This document shows positions 25,179-33,334 of a DNA stretch of 64,000 nucleotides, piece after piece. The stretch lies in contig NZ_FOBB01000007.1 of assembly GCF_900109685.1 (NCBI RefSeq), forward strand, positions 248,001 through 312,000, given 5' to 3'. Source of the DNA: Chitinophaga rupis (GTDB lineage Bacteria; Bacteroidota; Bacteroidia; Chitinophagales; Chitinophagaceae). Numbering within the stretch: the first letter of the stretch is position 1; the number at the start of each line of letters is the position of its first letter. Below the pieces are notes generated by a model. That model was not told the origin of the DNA. It did not search any database and saw nothing but the letters and a program-made list of their open reading frames with translations. Made by a program: the position numbers and the translations under genes.

Positions 25179-26504
25179 ATGGCAAAGAAACAACAAGTTC
25201 AGGACGCAAAAGGCAAGCTGGGAATCCTCATCCCCGGCCTGGGCGCAGTAGCAACTACTGTAATAGCCGGCGTTGAAGCAGTTAAAAAAGGCCTTTCCCA
25301 ACCCACCGGTTCCCTTACCCAAACAGGCAGCATACGCCTGGGTAAAAGAACGGAGAACAGAAGCCCCAAGATCAAAGATTTTGTACCCCTGGCAGACTTA
25401 AATGACATTGTGTTTGGCGGATGGGATGTGTATGAAGATAATGTGTATGAAGCCGCCCGTAAAGCAGGCGTACTGGACCCCTACCTGTTAAAAGCCATTC
25501 AGCCGGAGCTGGAAGCGCTGGTACCCATGACCGCCGCTTTTGATAAAAACTTTGTAAAGAACCTGGACGGTACCCACGTAAAGGAATACGATACCAAGTA
25601 CAACCTGGCACTGGCCGTAATGGACGATATTAAGAATTTTAAGGCTCAGCATAATTGCGACCGTATTGTACTGGTATGGTGCGGCTCCACGGAAATTTTC
25701 CATGAAGCGGCCGATATTCATGACACTTTGGCAAAATTTGAGCAGGCCTTAAAGGACAATGACAGCCGCATTGCCCCCAGCATGATCTACGCTTATGCAG
25801 CGCTGAAACTGGGCGTACCCTTCTGTAATGGCGCGCCTAACCTTACCTGCGATATTCCGGCACTGGTACAGCTGGCTAAAGAAACCCATACCCCTATTGG
25901 CGGTAAAGATTTCAAAACCGGCCAAACTCTCATGAAAACCATTCTGGCACCCGGTTTGCACGCAAGGGCGCTGGGCGTTCAGGGCTGGTTTTCTACCAAT
26001 ATCCTGGGCAATCGCGACGGATGGGTGCTGGATGATCCGGATAACTTTAAAACAAAAGAAGTATCCAAACTAGGGGTGCTGGAAGATATTTTCCGTCCTG
26101 ATCTAAACCCCGAGCTATACGGTGACCTGTATCACAAGATCCGTATCAACTATTATCCGCCCCGTGGCGATAATAAGGAAAGCTGGGATAACATTGACAT
26201 TTTTGGGTGGATGGGCTACCCGATGCAGATAAAGATAAATTTCCTGTGCCGCGATTCAATATTGGCAGCACCCATCGTACTGGACCTCGCTTTATTCATT
26301 GACCTGGCTAAAAGAGCCGGTATGGAAGGGGTACAGGAATGGCTGTCATTCTACTTCAAATCACCGCAAACAGCGCCTGGTTTGAGACCGGAGCATGATA
26401 TTTTCAAACAATTAATAAAACTGGAAAATACTTTACGTTATATGATGGGCGAGGACCTGATCACACACCTTGGCCTGGATTATTACGAAGAAGGCGAAGC
26501 TTAA
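25179..26504 (+). CDS. myo-Inositol-1(3)-phosphate synthase
   Basis: This NAD-dependent enzyme isomerises glucose 6-phosphate to inositol phosphate and supplies the headgroup for inositol lipids. The 441 residues include an NAD loop ('LGILIPGLGAVATTVIAG', about 13-30), 'CNGAPNLTCDIPAL', the active-site region 'DNKESWDNIDIFGWMGYP', 'NFLCRDSILAAPIVLDL' and 'PGLRPEHDIFKQL'. All are family signatures. In gut Bacteroides an equivalent gene starts an inositol-lipid cluster; here the PgpA-like gene follows after 2 bases. Confidence 0.93.
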   Translation: MAKKQQVQDAKGKLGILIPGLGAVATTVIAGVEAVKKGLSQPTGSLTQTGSIRLGKRTENRSPKIKDFVPLADLNDIVFGGWDVYEDNVYEAARKAGVLDPYLLKAIQPELEALVPMTAAFDKNFVKNLDGTHVKEYDTKYNLALAVMDDIKNFKAQHNCDRIVLVWCGSTEIFHEAADIHDTLAKFEQALKDNDSRIAPSMIYAYAALKLGVPFCNGAPNLTCDIPALVQLAKETHTPIGGKDFKTGQTLMKTILAPGLHARALGVQGWFSTNILGNRDGWVLDDPDNFKTKEVSKLGVLEDIFRPDLNPELYGDLYHKIRINYYPPRGDNKESWDNIDIFGWMGYPMQIKINFLCRDSILAAPIVLDLALFIDLAKRAGMEGVQEWLSFYFKSPQTAPGLRPEHDIFKQLIKLENTLRYMMGEDLITHLGLDYYEEGEA

Positions 26505-26506
26505 AA

Positions 26507-26968
26507 ATGAACAGGTTCCATCAATTGATCTCCACCAGCCTGGGAATAGGTTATGTTGGCAAAGGAGCAGGTACGCTGGCAGCAGTAGTAACCGCTATTT
26601 GCTGGTATACGCTCCAGGTTGGGGAGATCCCCAATATTGCAATGCAATGGGCGGTAACCGCTTTTATTACGGTATTGGGCGTATGGAGCGGTAATAAGGT
26701 GGAAGCTTTTTGGGGTAAGGACAATCAAAAGGTAGTAATAGATGAGGTAGCAGGCATGTGCATCAGCTTACTGATGGTGCCTTTAAGCATACCATATGTG
26801 GTAGCAGGATTGATCCTGTTCCGCATTTTTGATATTACCAAACCATTGTACATCAGGCGGGCAGAACGCCTGCCGGGCGGTTGGGGGGTAATGCTGGATG
26901 ATGTGCTGGCCGGTATTTGTGCAAATGTGCTGTTACAAGTGGTGTATAGGGGGGCCAGATTATTCTGA
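26507..26968 (+). CDS. PgpA family phosphatase, likely phosphatidylinositol-phosphate phosphatase
   Basis: This is a 153-residue membrane phosphatase of the phosphatidylglycerophosphatase A family. The signature 'VVIDEVAGMCISLLMVP' and 'FRIFDITKPLYIRRAE' are present. In a cluster with inositol-phosphate synthase and a CDP-alcohol transferase it would dephosphorylate phosphatidylinositol phosphate rather than phosphatidylglycerol phosphate. The family assignment is firm and the substrate is inferred. Its TGA overlaps the next ATG by one base (TGATG at 26966-26970). Confidence 0.85.
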   Translation: MNRFHQLISTSLGIGYVGKGAGTLAAVVTAICWYTLQVGEIPNIAMQWAVTAFITVLGVWSGNKVEAFWGKDNQKVVIDEVAGMCISLLMVPLSIPYVVAGLILFRIFDITKPLYIRRAERLPGGWGVMLDDVLAGICANVLLQVVYRGARLF

Positions 26969-27345
26969 TGAGAATGGCAACCTTCCTGAAAGCGCAGGCA
27001 TCATCTTTGGCAGCCACCGCTTTCGACTATTTGACCACAATCGTTTTGGTGGATTTTTTTGGCTGGTGGTACCTGGCAGGTAGTATTACAGGTACCATAG
27101 CCGGTGGTGTACTTAATTTTATGTTAGGCCGGCTTTGGGCGTTTAACGCTGCCGATGGGAAAGTAGAATGGCAATTTATTAAATACGCGCTGGTCTGGTC
27201 CGGCAACCTCCTGTTAAATGCAGCGGGAGTTTTCATGTTCACGCATTACATGGGTTTGGACTACCGGGTATCTAAAGTTATAACCGGTTTAATAGTTGGC
27301 ATTGGATATAACTATGTATTGCAAAAGAAATTTGTTTTCAGATGA
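26968..27345 (+). CDS. GtrA family membrane protein
   Basis: This 125-residue protein has four predicted helices and the GtrA pattern ('ATAFDYLTTIVLVDFFGWWY', 'GTIAGGVLNFMLGRLWAF', 'GIGYNYVLQKKFVF'). GtrA proteins are thought to flip polyprenyl-phosphate-linked sugars across the inner membrane. Inside this lipid operon it might move a lipid intermediate, which is inference. It overlaps the next gene by an ATGA (27342-27345). Confidence 0.85.
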   Translation: MRMATFLKAQASSLAATAFDYLTTIVLVDFFGWWYLAGSITGTIAGGVLNFMLGRLWAFNAADGKVEWQFIKYALVWSGNLLLNAAGVFMFTHYMGLDYRVSKVITGLIVGIGYNYVLQKKFVFR

Positions 27346-29921
27346 ATAAGCTTATGAAGTATAGCTTGGAAAAATTTGGCCTTGCGCTGTTATTGTTGTT
27401 AACCATTTGTTCGGTGCGCTTATCCGCACAAAACACCACCATTAAAGGAACTATTACAGACGCAAAGCAAAAGGCACCGATGCCTTTTGTAAACGTATTT
27501 ATTCCCGGTACCGCCATTGGAACATCCACAGACATGAATGGTAAGTTCACCCTGGAGTTCACCGGCCGGTATGACAGTATACATGTTGCCAGCCTGGGCT
27601 ACAAAACCTTTAAGGTAAAGATCAATATTGGTACAGAACAAACCGTGAACGTACGGCTGGAAAGTACTTCCCGCATGCTGGGAGAGGTGATTGTTAAAGG
27701 TGCAAAAACTGCACGTTACCGCAATAAGGATAACCCGGCAGTAGAGCTCATCCGCCTGGTGCTGGACCACCGGGACAGCAACCGTATTGAAGGCCTTGAT
27801 TATGCGCAGTATAACCAGTATGAGAAGCTGCAGTTTGCGCTCAGCAGCGCATCTGACAGGGAAAGGCCTAACCGGCTGCTGCGTAAATACAAGTTCATAA
27901 TGGATAACCGGGACACCACAAAAGTGGAAGGTAAATCCCTGTTGCCCATTTACCTGGAAGAAAATATTGCCGACGTATATTACCGCCGTAACCCCGAGAA
28001 AAAGAAAACATTTGTACGTGGCGATAAAAAGGTAAGTTTTGACGAAAGTTATATTGATAACGCAGGTATGAGCCAGTACCTGAACCATATTTACCAGGAC
28101 TTTGATATTTACGACAATAACCTGATGTTGTTCACCAACCAGTTCTTAAGTCCTATTTCCAACGCCGGCCCCACTTTTTATAAATACTTTATTACCGATA
28201 CCCTTTATACGGAAGATAGTACCAAGCTCATTGAGCTGTCATTTGTGCCCCGTAACCAAACCGATCTGCTGCTGCAGGGCAAGTTGTTCATTACTGCCGA
28301 TGGGCATTATGCTGTGCAGCGCGCCGATATGACGGGGAATAAGCATACCAACCTTAACTGGATCCGCAGTTTCCGCATTATGCAGGAGTTTGAGAAAATG
28401 CCCAATGGCCGCTACCGTACCAGCAAGCGTACGCTGATGGCAGATATGGGCATGTTTACCAGTGGTAAGGGCGGTATTTATGGCGAACGAACGGTATCGC
28501 TCCGGGATTTTGTGGCTAATAAGCCCATGCCGGATGATTTTTATAAGGGCAACCCCATTGTAAAAGCAGATAGCGCGGATAAAACAACCGACAGCTTTTG
28601 GGTGCACTACCGGCATGATACTCTTACCACAGCAGAATCAAAGGTTTACGCCAATATCGATAGCCTGCAGCACACCCGGTCCTTCCGCCGCACCATGGAT
28701 ATAGCTACCCTGCTGCTGGCCGGTTATAAGGGTTTTGGACCCATAGAAGTAGGCCCGGTAAATACTTTTTACAGCTTTAACCCGGTTGAAGGATTCCGCC
28801 TGCGTTTGGGCGGCCGTACCACGCCTAAGTTCAATAAGAGCATTTACCTGGAATCGTATGGTGCTTATGGTTTTAAGGATAAAAAGTGGAAATATTACTT
28901 TGGCGGCACTTACTCCTTCACACACCGTTCCATCTGGGAATTCCCGGTGCGCTCGCTTTCTGCCAACTACCAGCATGATATGCAGATCCCCGGTCAGCAG
29001 CTGCAGTTCATCCAGGAAGATAACTTCCTGTTGTCATTTAAACGCGGTAACAACGATAAATGGCTGTACAACGATATTTACAATGTTAATTACCTGCATG
29101 AGCTGGTGAACCATACGTCTTTTAAATTCGGGTTCAAGTACTGGGCGCAGTCACCGGCAGGTAGCCTGGCATACATAAAAGGGCAGCCGGTGGGCGGTTT
29201 CCCCGATAGTATACAGAGGGTAAAAACCAGTGAGTTTTCGCTGGAGTTCCGTTGGGCGCCGCATGAGCAGTTTTACCAGGGCAAACAGTTCCGGGTACCC
29301 ATTCCCAATAAATACCCCATTTTTTTGCTGCGGGGTACTGCAGGCGTAAAGGGTGTTTTTGGCAGCCAGTATAACTACCAGAATGTTACGCTGAACATTT
29401 ACAAAATGTTCTACCTGTCGCCCATAGGTTATAGCGAGGTGGTGTTTGAAGGTGGCTATACCTTTGGAAAGGTGCCCTTTCCGCTGCTCAGTATCCACCA
29501 CGCCAACCAAACCTATGCTTACCAGCTGGAATCCTATAACTTAATGAACTTCCTGGAGTTTGTGAGCGATCATTATGTTAGCTTAAACATTGACCACCAC
29601 TTTAACGGATTTATTTTCAATAAAATACCTTTGCTGAAAAGATTGAAGTTACGTGAGGTGGCGGCCGGTAAAATATTATATGGCGGCCTGCGGGATGAGA
29701 ACCGTCCGGAGAACGACCCTACGCTGTTCAAATTCCCGGTGGATAAGAATGGCATACTTTCTACCTACACCCTGGGTAAAAAGCCTTATATAGAGGGGAG
29801 TGTGGGTATTGCAAACATATTCAGGCTGATCCGGGTAGACCTGGTTAAACGGTTTACTTACCTGGACCACCCGGATATTTCTTCCTGGGGGATAAGAACC
29901 CGGGTAAGATTGGATTTTTAA
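27342..29921 (+). CDS. DUF5686 / carboxypeptidase-regulatory-like outer-membrane protein
   Basis: This large secreted protein of 859 residues has a signal peptide ending near residue 30 ('LLTICSVRLSAQ') and a CarboxypepD_reg-like beta domain ('TIKGTITDAKQKAPMPFVNV', about 32-110). A long DUF5686 region follows, ending in barrel-like alternating strands ('WGIRTRVRLDF'). DUF5686 proteins are common in Bacteroidetes and likely outer-membrane barrels of unknown role. Co-translation with GtrA inside the sphingolipid run makes lipid export or outer-membrane insertion a reasonable hypothesis. A generic TonB-plug role is not supported, as no plug is visible. Confidence 0.8.
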   Translation: MNKLMKYSLEKFGLALLLLLTICSVRLSAQNTTIKGTITDAKQKAPMPFVNVFIPGTAIGTSTDMNGKFTLEFTGRYDSIHVASLGYKTFKVKINIGTEQTVNVRLESTSRMLGEVIVKGAKTARYRNKDNPAVELIRLVLDHRDSNRIEGLDYAQYNQYEKLQFALSSASDRERPNRLLRKYKFIMDNRDTTKVEGKSLLPIYLEENIADVYYRRNPEKKKTFVRGDKKVSFDESYIDNAGMSQYLNHIYQDFDIYDNNLMLFTNQFLSPISNAGPTFYKYFITDTLYTEDSTKLIELSFVPRNQTDLLLQGKLFITADGHYAVQRADMTGNKHTNLNWIRSFRIMQEFEKMPNGRYRTSKRTLMADMGMFTSGKGGIYGERTVSLRDFVANKPMPDDFYKGNPIVKADSADKTTDSFWVHYRHDTLTTAESKVYANIDSLQHTRSFRRTMDIATLLLAGYKGFGPIEVGPVNTFYSFNPVEGFRLRLGGRTTPKFNKSIYLESYGAYGFKDKKWKYYFGGTYSFTHRSIWEFPVRSLSANYQHDMQIPGQQLQFIQEDNFLLSFKRGNNDKWLYNDIYNVNYLHELVNHTSFKFGFKYWAQSPAGSLAYIKGQPVGGFPDSIQRVKTSEFSLEFRWAPHEQFYQGKQFRVPIPNKYPIFLLRGTAGVKGVFGSQYNYQNVTLNIYKMFYLSPIGYSEVVFEGGYTFGKVPFPLLSIHHANQTYAYQLESYNLMNFLEFVSDHYVSLNIDHHFNGFIFNKIPLLKRLKLREVAAGKILYGGLRDENRPENDPTLFKFPVDKNGILSTYTLGKKPYIEGSVGIANIFRLIRVDLVKRFTYLDHPDISSWGIRTRVRLDF

Positions 29922-30001
29922 GCAGACATTTGCATAATTAAAATTAGATCAACTATATGCGATGTAGGGTGATCCGGCCTGAAAAATTTAAATATTAACG
30001 G

Positions 30002-31282
30002 ATGAAAAAGAGCACATTCAGAGATAAGTTGCAGCAGGGCATTTATGTGGTCATTAATCCCGTGGTAAAGGGTTTAATAAAAATAGGCCTTACGCCCAAT
30101 GCGGTCACTACCATAGGTTTGATATTGAATATTGGCGTAGCCATCATATTTATAGTGGGGGCAGAAAAAAGTAACCGTGGCGACCTGTCCTACGTGGGCT
30201 GGGCCGGCGCATTGATCCTTTTTGCGGGGTTGTTTGATATGCTGGACGGGCAGGTGGCCCGCCTGGGTAAAATGAGCTCCAAATTTGGCGCCCTGTACGA
30301 TTCCGTGCTGGACCGCTATAGCGAGCTGGTGCTGTTCCTGGGTATTTGTTATTACCTGGTGGCGCACCACTATTTCCTCAGCTCCCTGTTTGCCTTTATT
30401 GCCCTGATCGGGTCTATGATGGTAAGCTACACCCGGGCGCGGGCAGAAGGGCTGGGTATTGAATGTAAAGGCGGCCTTATGCAGCGGCCGGAGCGGGTGG
30501 TGCTTATTGCCCTTTCAGCCTTAGGCTGTGGCATTGCCAGTCATTACATTGGCGGCGGATATAAATTATTTATACCGGGCATACCGTTTCATGTATTTGA
30601 AACCATGTCTATCTTTACAGTTCCGATCACCGTTTTGGCTATCATGAGCAACATTACGGCCATTAACCGCCTGCGGGAAGCCAAACGGTCGCTGGAAAAA
30701 GAACAGATCATGGAAGAACATAAAAGCAAAACGCCTGGTAAACAACTGATTGCCGTGATCGGTATTTTTATAATACTGCTTACCGGCATTGGCGCTCATG
30801 CTGGCGGGCCGGAACGGCCTAAGTTCCCGGTCCCTACCGGCATTCCCCACATGTTATACTACCTGCAGCGTACGCCCAATTCCAATACCGTGGTGTACGA
30901 TCTGAACCTGAAATCGGATGGTACCCTGGATGAGGACGACCCGGTAAATGTTTACTGGCTGCGGTACACAGAAGGAGGAACAAAAAAGGGATTAAATTTT
31001 ATTCAGCGTAAATTTGCATACGGTATTAAGGTAAAACGCCTGTCTGCAGAAAAGTACGAGATCAAATCCGTTGCCTATGACGGCCGTCCTATGTACCTGA
31101 TGAAGTCTGACAAAGGCCAGTACCAGATGTACATGAAGATCAGTAATACCATGGCTTTGTTAAATAACATCTGGATCCAGATAGAAGGCGGTACCTTTTG
31201 GGTGCCTAATGTTGTATATGTGGAGCTGAATGGTACAGACCCTGCTACCGGCGCAGTAAAAACAGAACGTTTTAAACCATAG
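30002..31282 (+). CDS. CDP-alcohol phosphatidyltransferase fused to a DUF4833-like domain
   Basis: Residues 1 to about 235 are a membrane CDP-alcohol phosphatidyltransferase. The catalytic signature is intact: DMLDGQVAR, then G and two further Asp in 'GALYDSVLD'. With inositol phosphate made two genes upstream, the likely product is phosphatidylinositol phosphate. After a hydrophobic segment (about 248-262) comes a soluble C-terminal domain starting 'GGPERPKFPVPTGIPHMLYY' that I recognise as DUF4833-like, probably periplasmic. The join looks like a real fusion, as the frame is continuous without repeats. The function of the second domain is unknown. Confidence 0.85.
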   Translation: MKKSTFRDKLQQGIYVVINPVVKGLIKIGLTPNAVTTIGLILNIGVAIIFIVGAEKSNRGDLSYVGWAGALILFAGLFDMLDGQVARLGKMSSKFGALYDSVLDRYSELVLFLGICYYLVAHHYFLSSLFAFIALIGSMMVSYTRARAEGLGIECKGGLMQRPERVVLIALSALGCGIASHYIGGGYKLFIPGIPFHVFETMSIFTVPITVLAIMSNITAINRLREAKRSLEKEQIMEEHKSKTPGKQLIAVIGIFIILLTGIGAHAGGPERPKFPVPTGIPHMLYYLQRTPNSNTVVYDLNLKSDGTLDEDDPVNVYWLRYTEGGTKKGLNFIQRKFAYGIKVKRLSAEKYEIKSVAYDGRPMYLMKSDKGQYQMYMKISNTMALLNNIWIQIEGGTFWVPNVVYVELNGTDPATGAVKTERFKP

Positions 31283-31333
31283 AAAAGACTGTTATCCGCT
31301 CACCACACGGGTAACACAAAATATATTAACGGG

Positions 31334-31954
31334 ATGAAAAAGAATTATGTATCCAATTCCGAGGAATCCGTCCGCATGTTTAAGCAGGGATGGATGGAAG
31401 CCTTATCAAAAGTGCACTTTACGGTACCGCTGATCCTGTACGTACCGGTGATCCTGTATTGCATCTGGCGGGCCTTTGTCGTAGTAGGTATGGGCATACT
31501 GCCTTTCATTGGCTGTTTTGCTGCCGGGTTATTTTTATGGACCATTACGGAATATATTATGCACCGCTGGGTGTTTCACTTTATACCTAAATCCAAGTGG
31601 GGGCTGCGCCTTCATTTCATTTTTCATGGGGTGCATCATGACTATCCCAATGACAGGTTAAGGCTGGTGCTGCCGCCTTCCGTAAGCATTCCGCTGGCCA
31701 TTGGTTTTTATTTCCTTTTTAGAGCGGTTGTAGGCGAAGCATACCTGTATGCGTTTTACCCGGGTTTTGTGTTAGGGTATCTTTGCTATGATATATCGCA
31801 TTATGCTTTTCACCATCTGAATTTTAAAAATAAGCTCTGGATGAAGCTGAAAAAGCATCATATGCTGCACCACTATTCAGATCCAACCAAGGGTTACGGC
31901 GTAAGTTCGGCGCTGTGGGATAAGGTCCTTGGGTCGGATTTTATAAAGAAGTAA
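31334..31954 (+). CDS. Fatty-acid hydroxylase superfamily protein (FA2H/Scs7-like)
   Basis: This membrane-bound di-iron enzyme of 206 residues has the histidine boxes clearly visible: 'HRWVFH', 'HFIFHGVHHDYPND', 'YAFHHLNF', and 'KKHHMLHHYSD'. The DYPND after the second box is typical of the fatty-acid 2-hydroxylases that act on the N-acyl chain of sphingolipids. Its position between the phosphatidyltransferase and the PAP2 gene fits hydroxylation of the ceramide acyl chain or the sphingoid base. The hydroxylation site is inference. Confidence 0.85.
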   Translation: MKKNYVSNSEESVRMFKQGWMEALSKVHFTVPLILYVPVILYCIWRAFVVVGMGILPFIGCFAAGLFLWTITEYIMHRWVFHFIPKSKWGLRLHFIFHGVHHDYPNDRLRLVLPPSVSIPLAIGFYFLFRAVVGEAYLYAFYPGFVLGYLCYDISHYAFHHLNFKNKLWMKLKKHHMLHHYSDPTKGYGVSSALWDKVLGSDFIKK

Positions 31955-31955
31955 A

Positions 31956-32897
31956 ATGGATTCATTTTCAACTGTCACACCTATTCCATTCTTTGATCGC
32001 AAAACAGTATTGATTACTACGCTGCTCAGCGTAGCATACCTGCTGCTGTCAACCTTACTGGTGGGCTTCAAGAGCGATCAGCTGGTGCTGGTAGGTTTGT
32101 TTAACGGGGCATTCTATATTTCGCGTCCTACGCGCAAGTTTATCATAGGTTTTTCCATCTTTATCATTTACTGGATCGTGTTTGACTATATGAAGGCTTT
32201 TCCCAACTATCAGTTTGGAACGGTGCATATAGAAAGCATTTACAATGCGGAAAAAAGTATTTTCGGCATTCATTCCGGCGGTACCGTGCTTACCCCCAGT
32301 GAATACTGGCTGGCACATTCCCATACCTTCCTGGATGTGCTGTGCGGTTTGTTTTACCTGTGCTGGATCCCACTACCACTGGCTTTTGCGGTATATTTAT
32401 TTTATACCAACCGCATGCAGTTCTTCCACTTTGCGCTGATCTTCTTTCTTACTAATCTGCTGGGCTTTGTTGTATATTATACTTACCCTGCTGCTGCACC
32501 CTGGTACGTACAGCAATATGGGTATGTGCTGCATGTACACACCCCCGGTAACACCGCCGGCCTGGCCCGTTTTGATACTTTTTTCCAGGTGAATATTTTC
32601 CATAGCATTTACGCCAAAAGCTCTAATGTATTTGCGGCTATGCCTTCCTTACACTCGGCCTATCCGCTGATCGTATGGGTATTTTCCTGGAAGAGTAAAA
32701 GCATTTTCTTCCGTGTGCTGTCTACTATTGTAACGCTGGGCATCTGGTTTGCCGCAGTGTACACCAGCCACCATTATGTGCTGGATGTACTGGCCGGTAT
32801 TATATGCGCCGTACTGGGCATTTTGTTATATCAGAAGGTATTATGCCGGCGCTATTTCTTCATTAGCTTCTTACAGTATTTGTACCGCCATACCTGA
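31956..32897 (+). CDS. PAP2 superfamily membrane protein, candidate inositol phosphorylceramide synthase
   Basis: This 313-residue protein has about six helices and ends the cluster, starting 2 bases after the hydroxylase stop. The PAP2 motifs are of the Aur1 type: 'AAMPSLHSAYPLIV' at about 225-240 and 'TSHHYVLDVLAGI' at about 267-280. In Aur1-like enzymes these histidines and the aspartate catalyse transfer of phosphoinositol from phosphatidylinositol to ceramide. With ceramide and phosphatidylinositol enzymes encoded upstream, that role fits best. A plain lipid phosphatase remains the alternative. Confidence 0.8.
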   Translation: MDSFSTVTPIPFFDRKTVLITTLLSVAYLLLSTLLVGFKSDQLVLVGLFNGAFYISRPTRKFIIGFSIFIIYWIVFDYMKAFPNYQFGTVHIESIYNAEKSIFGIHSGGTVLTPSEYWLAHSHTFLDVLCGLFYLCWIPLPLAFAVYLFYTNRMQFFHFALIFFLTNLLGFVVYYTYPAAAPWYVQQYGYVLHVHTPGNTAGLARFDTFFQVNIFHSIYAKSSNVFAAMPSLHSAYPLIVWVFSWKSKSIFFRVLSTIVTLGIWFAAVYTSHHYVLDVLAGIICAVLGILLYQKVLCRRYFFISFLQYLYRHT

Positions 32898-33216
32898 TGG
32901 GCAGGTATCTCCACATAATTATAGAAAATGCAACACTGCTATTTGTGTTAACCATTGGCTATAGCATCCTGCCACTCCTTATGGATTGATATTGCTATAG
33001 TTACCGGCTATATGAAATAATACGGCAGTCCGGCATATCATTTGAAATATAATAACAAGACAGAACGCTACATCAGTGCAATTAGTGTTGAGGATGTTGA
33101 ATTATGCAGCGGTTTGATCCCCTTCCATGCCGCATCCATTTGTGAATGTACAGGAAGAGAAGGAAACCCAAAACGGCATGACCAGGGATGGTGCTGAGTG
33201 TAGTAATGCAGAGATG

Positions 33217-33258
33217 CTGAACGCTTAACGGTAAAACTGTTAAGCGTTCAGTTTTTTT
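33217..33258 (+). terminator. Strong terminator upstream of the GH88/105 gene
   Basis: The stem CTGAACGCTTAAC (33217-33229) pairs perfectly with its reverse complement at 33239-33251, followed by seven T. The arms are built of 7-base words like those at 16260-16287. Confidence 0.88.
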
Positions 33259-33281
33259 ATGACCTACCGGGACAGTATAGG

Positions 33282-33299
33282 ATACCCCTGAATGGGTAT
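33282..33299. promoter_or_regulatory. Palindrome upstream of the GH88/105 gene
   Basis: ATACCC (33282-33287) and GGGTAT (33294-33299) are inverted with a 6-base spacer, and another GGGTAT lies at 33303-33308. The site is about 40 bases before the start codon. It may be an operator for an unknown regulator. Confidence 0.35.
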
Positions 33300-33334
33300 T
33301 TGGGTATATTTAAATACTTAGATACGTCCATGTT

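Larger units (their letters stand above)
32898..33334. other. Intergenic region after the lipid cluster
   Basis: 437 bases with no convincing coding region; only frames shorter than 20 codons start with ATG. A strong terminator closes it at 33217-33258, about 320 bases after the last lipid gene. A long 3' untranslated region or a small RNA ending at that terminator is therefore possible. An ATACCC/GGGTAT palindrome precedes the next gene. Confidence 0.5.

Noticed and set aside
27420..28088. 222-codon minus-strand frame inside the DUF5686 gene
   Set aside because: It is antisense to a coding region with signal peptide and domain; cysteine-rich translation without homology.
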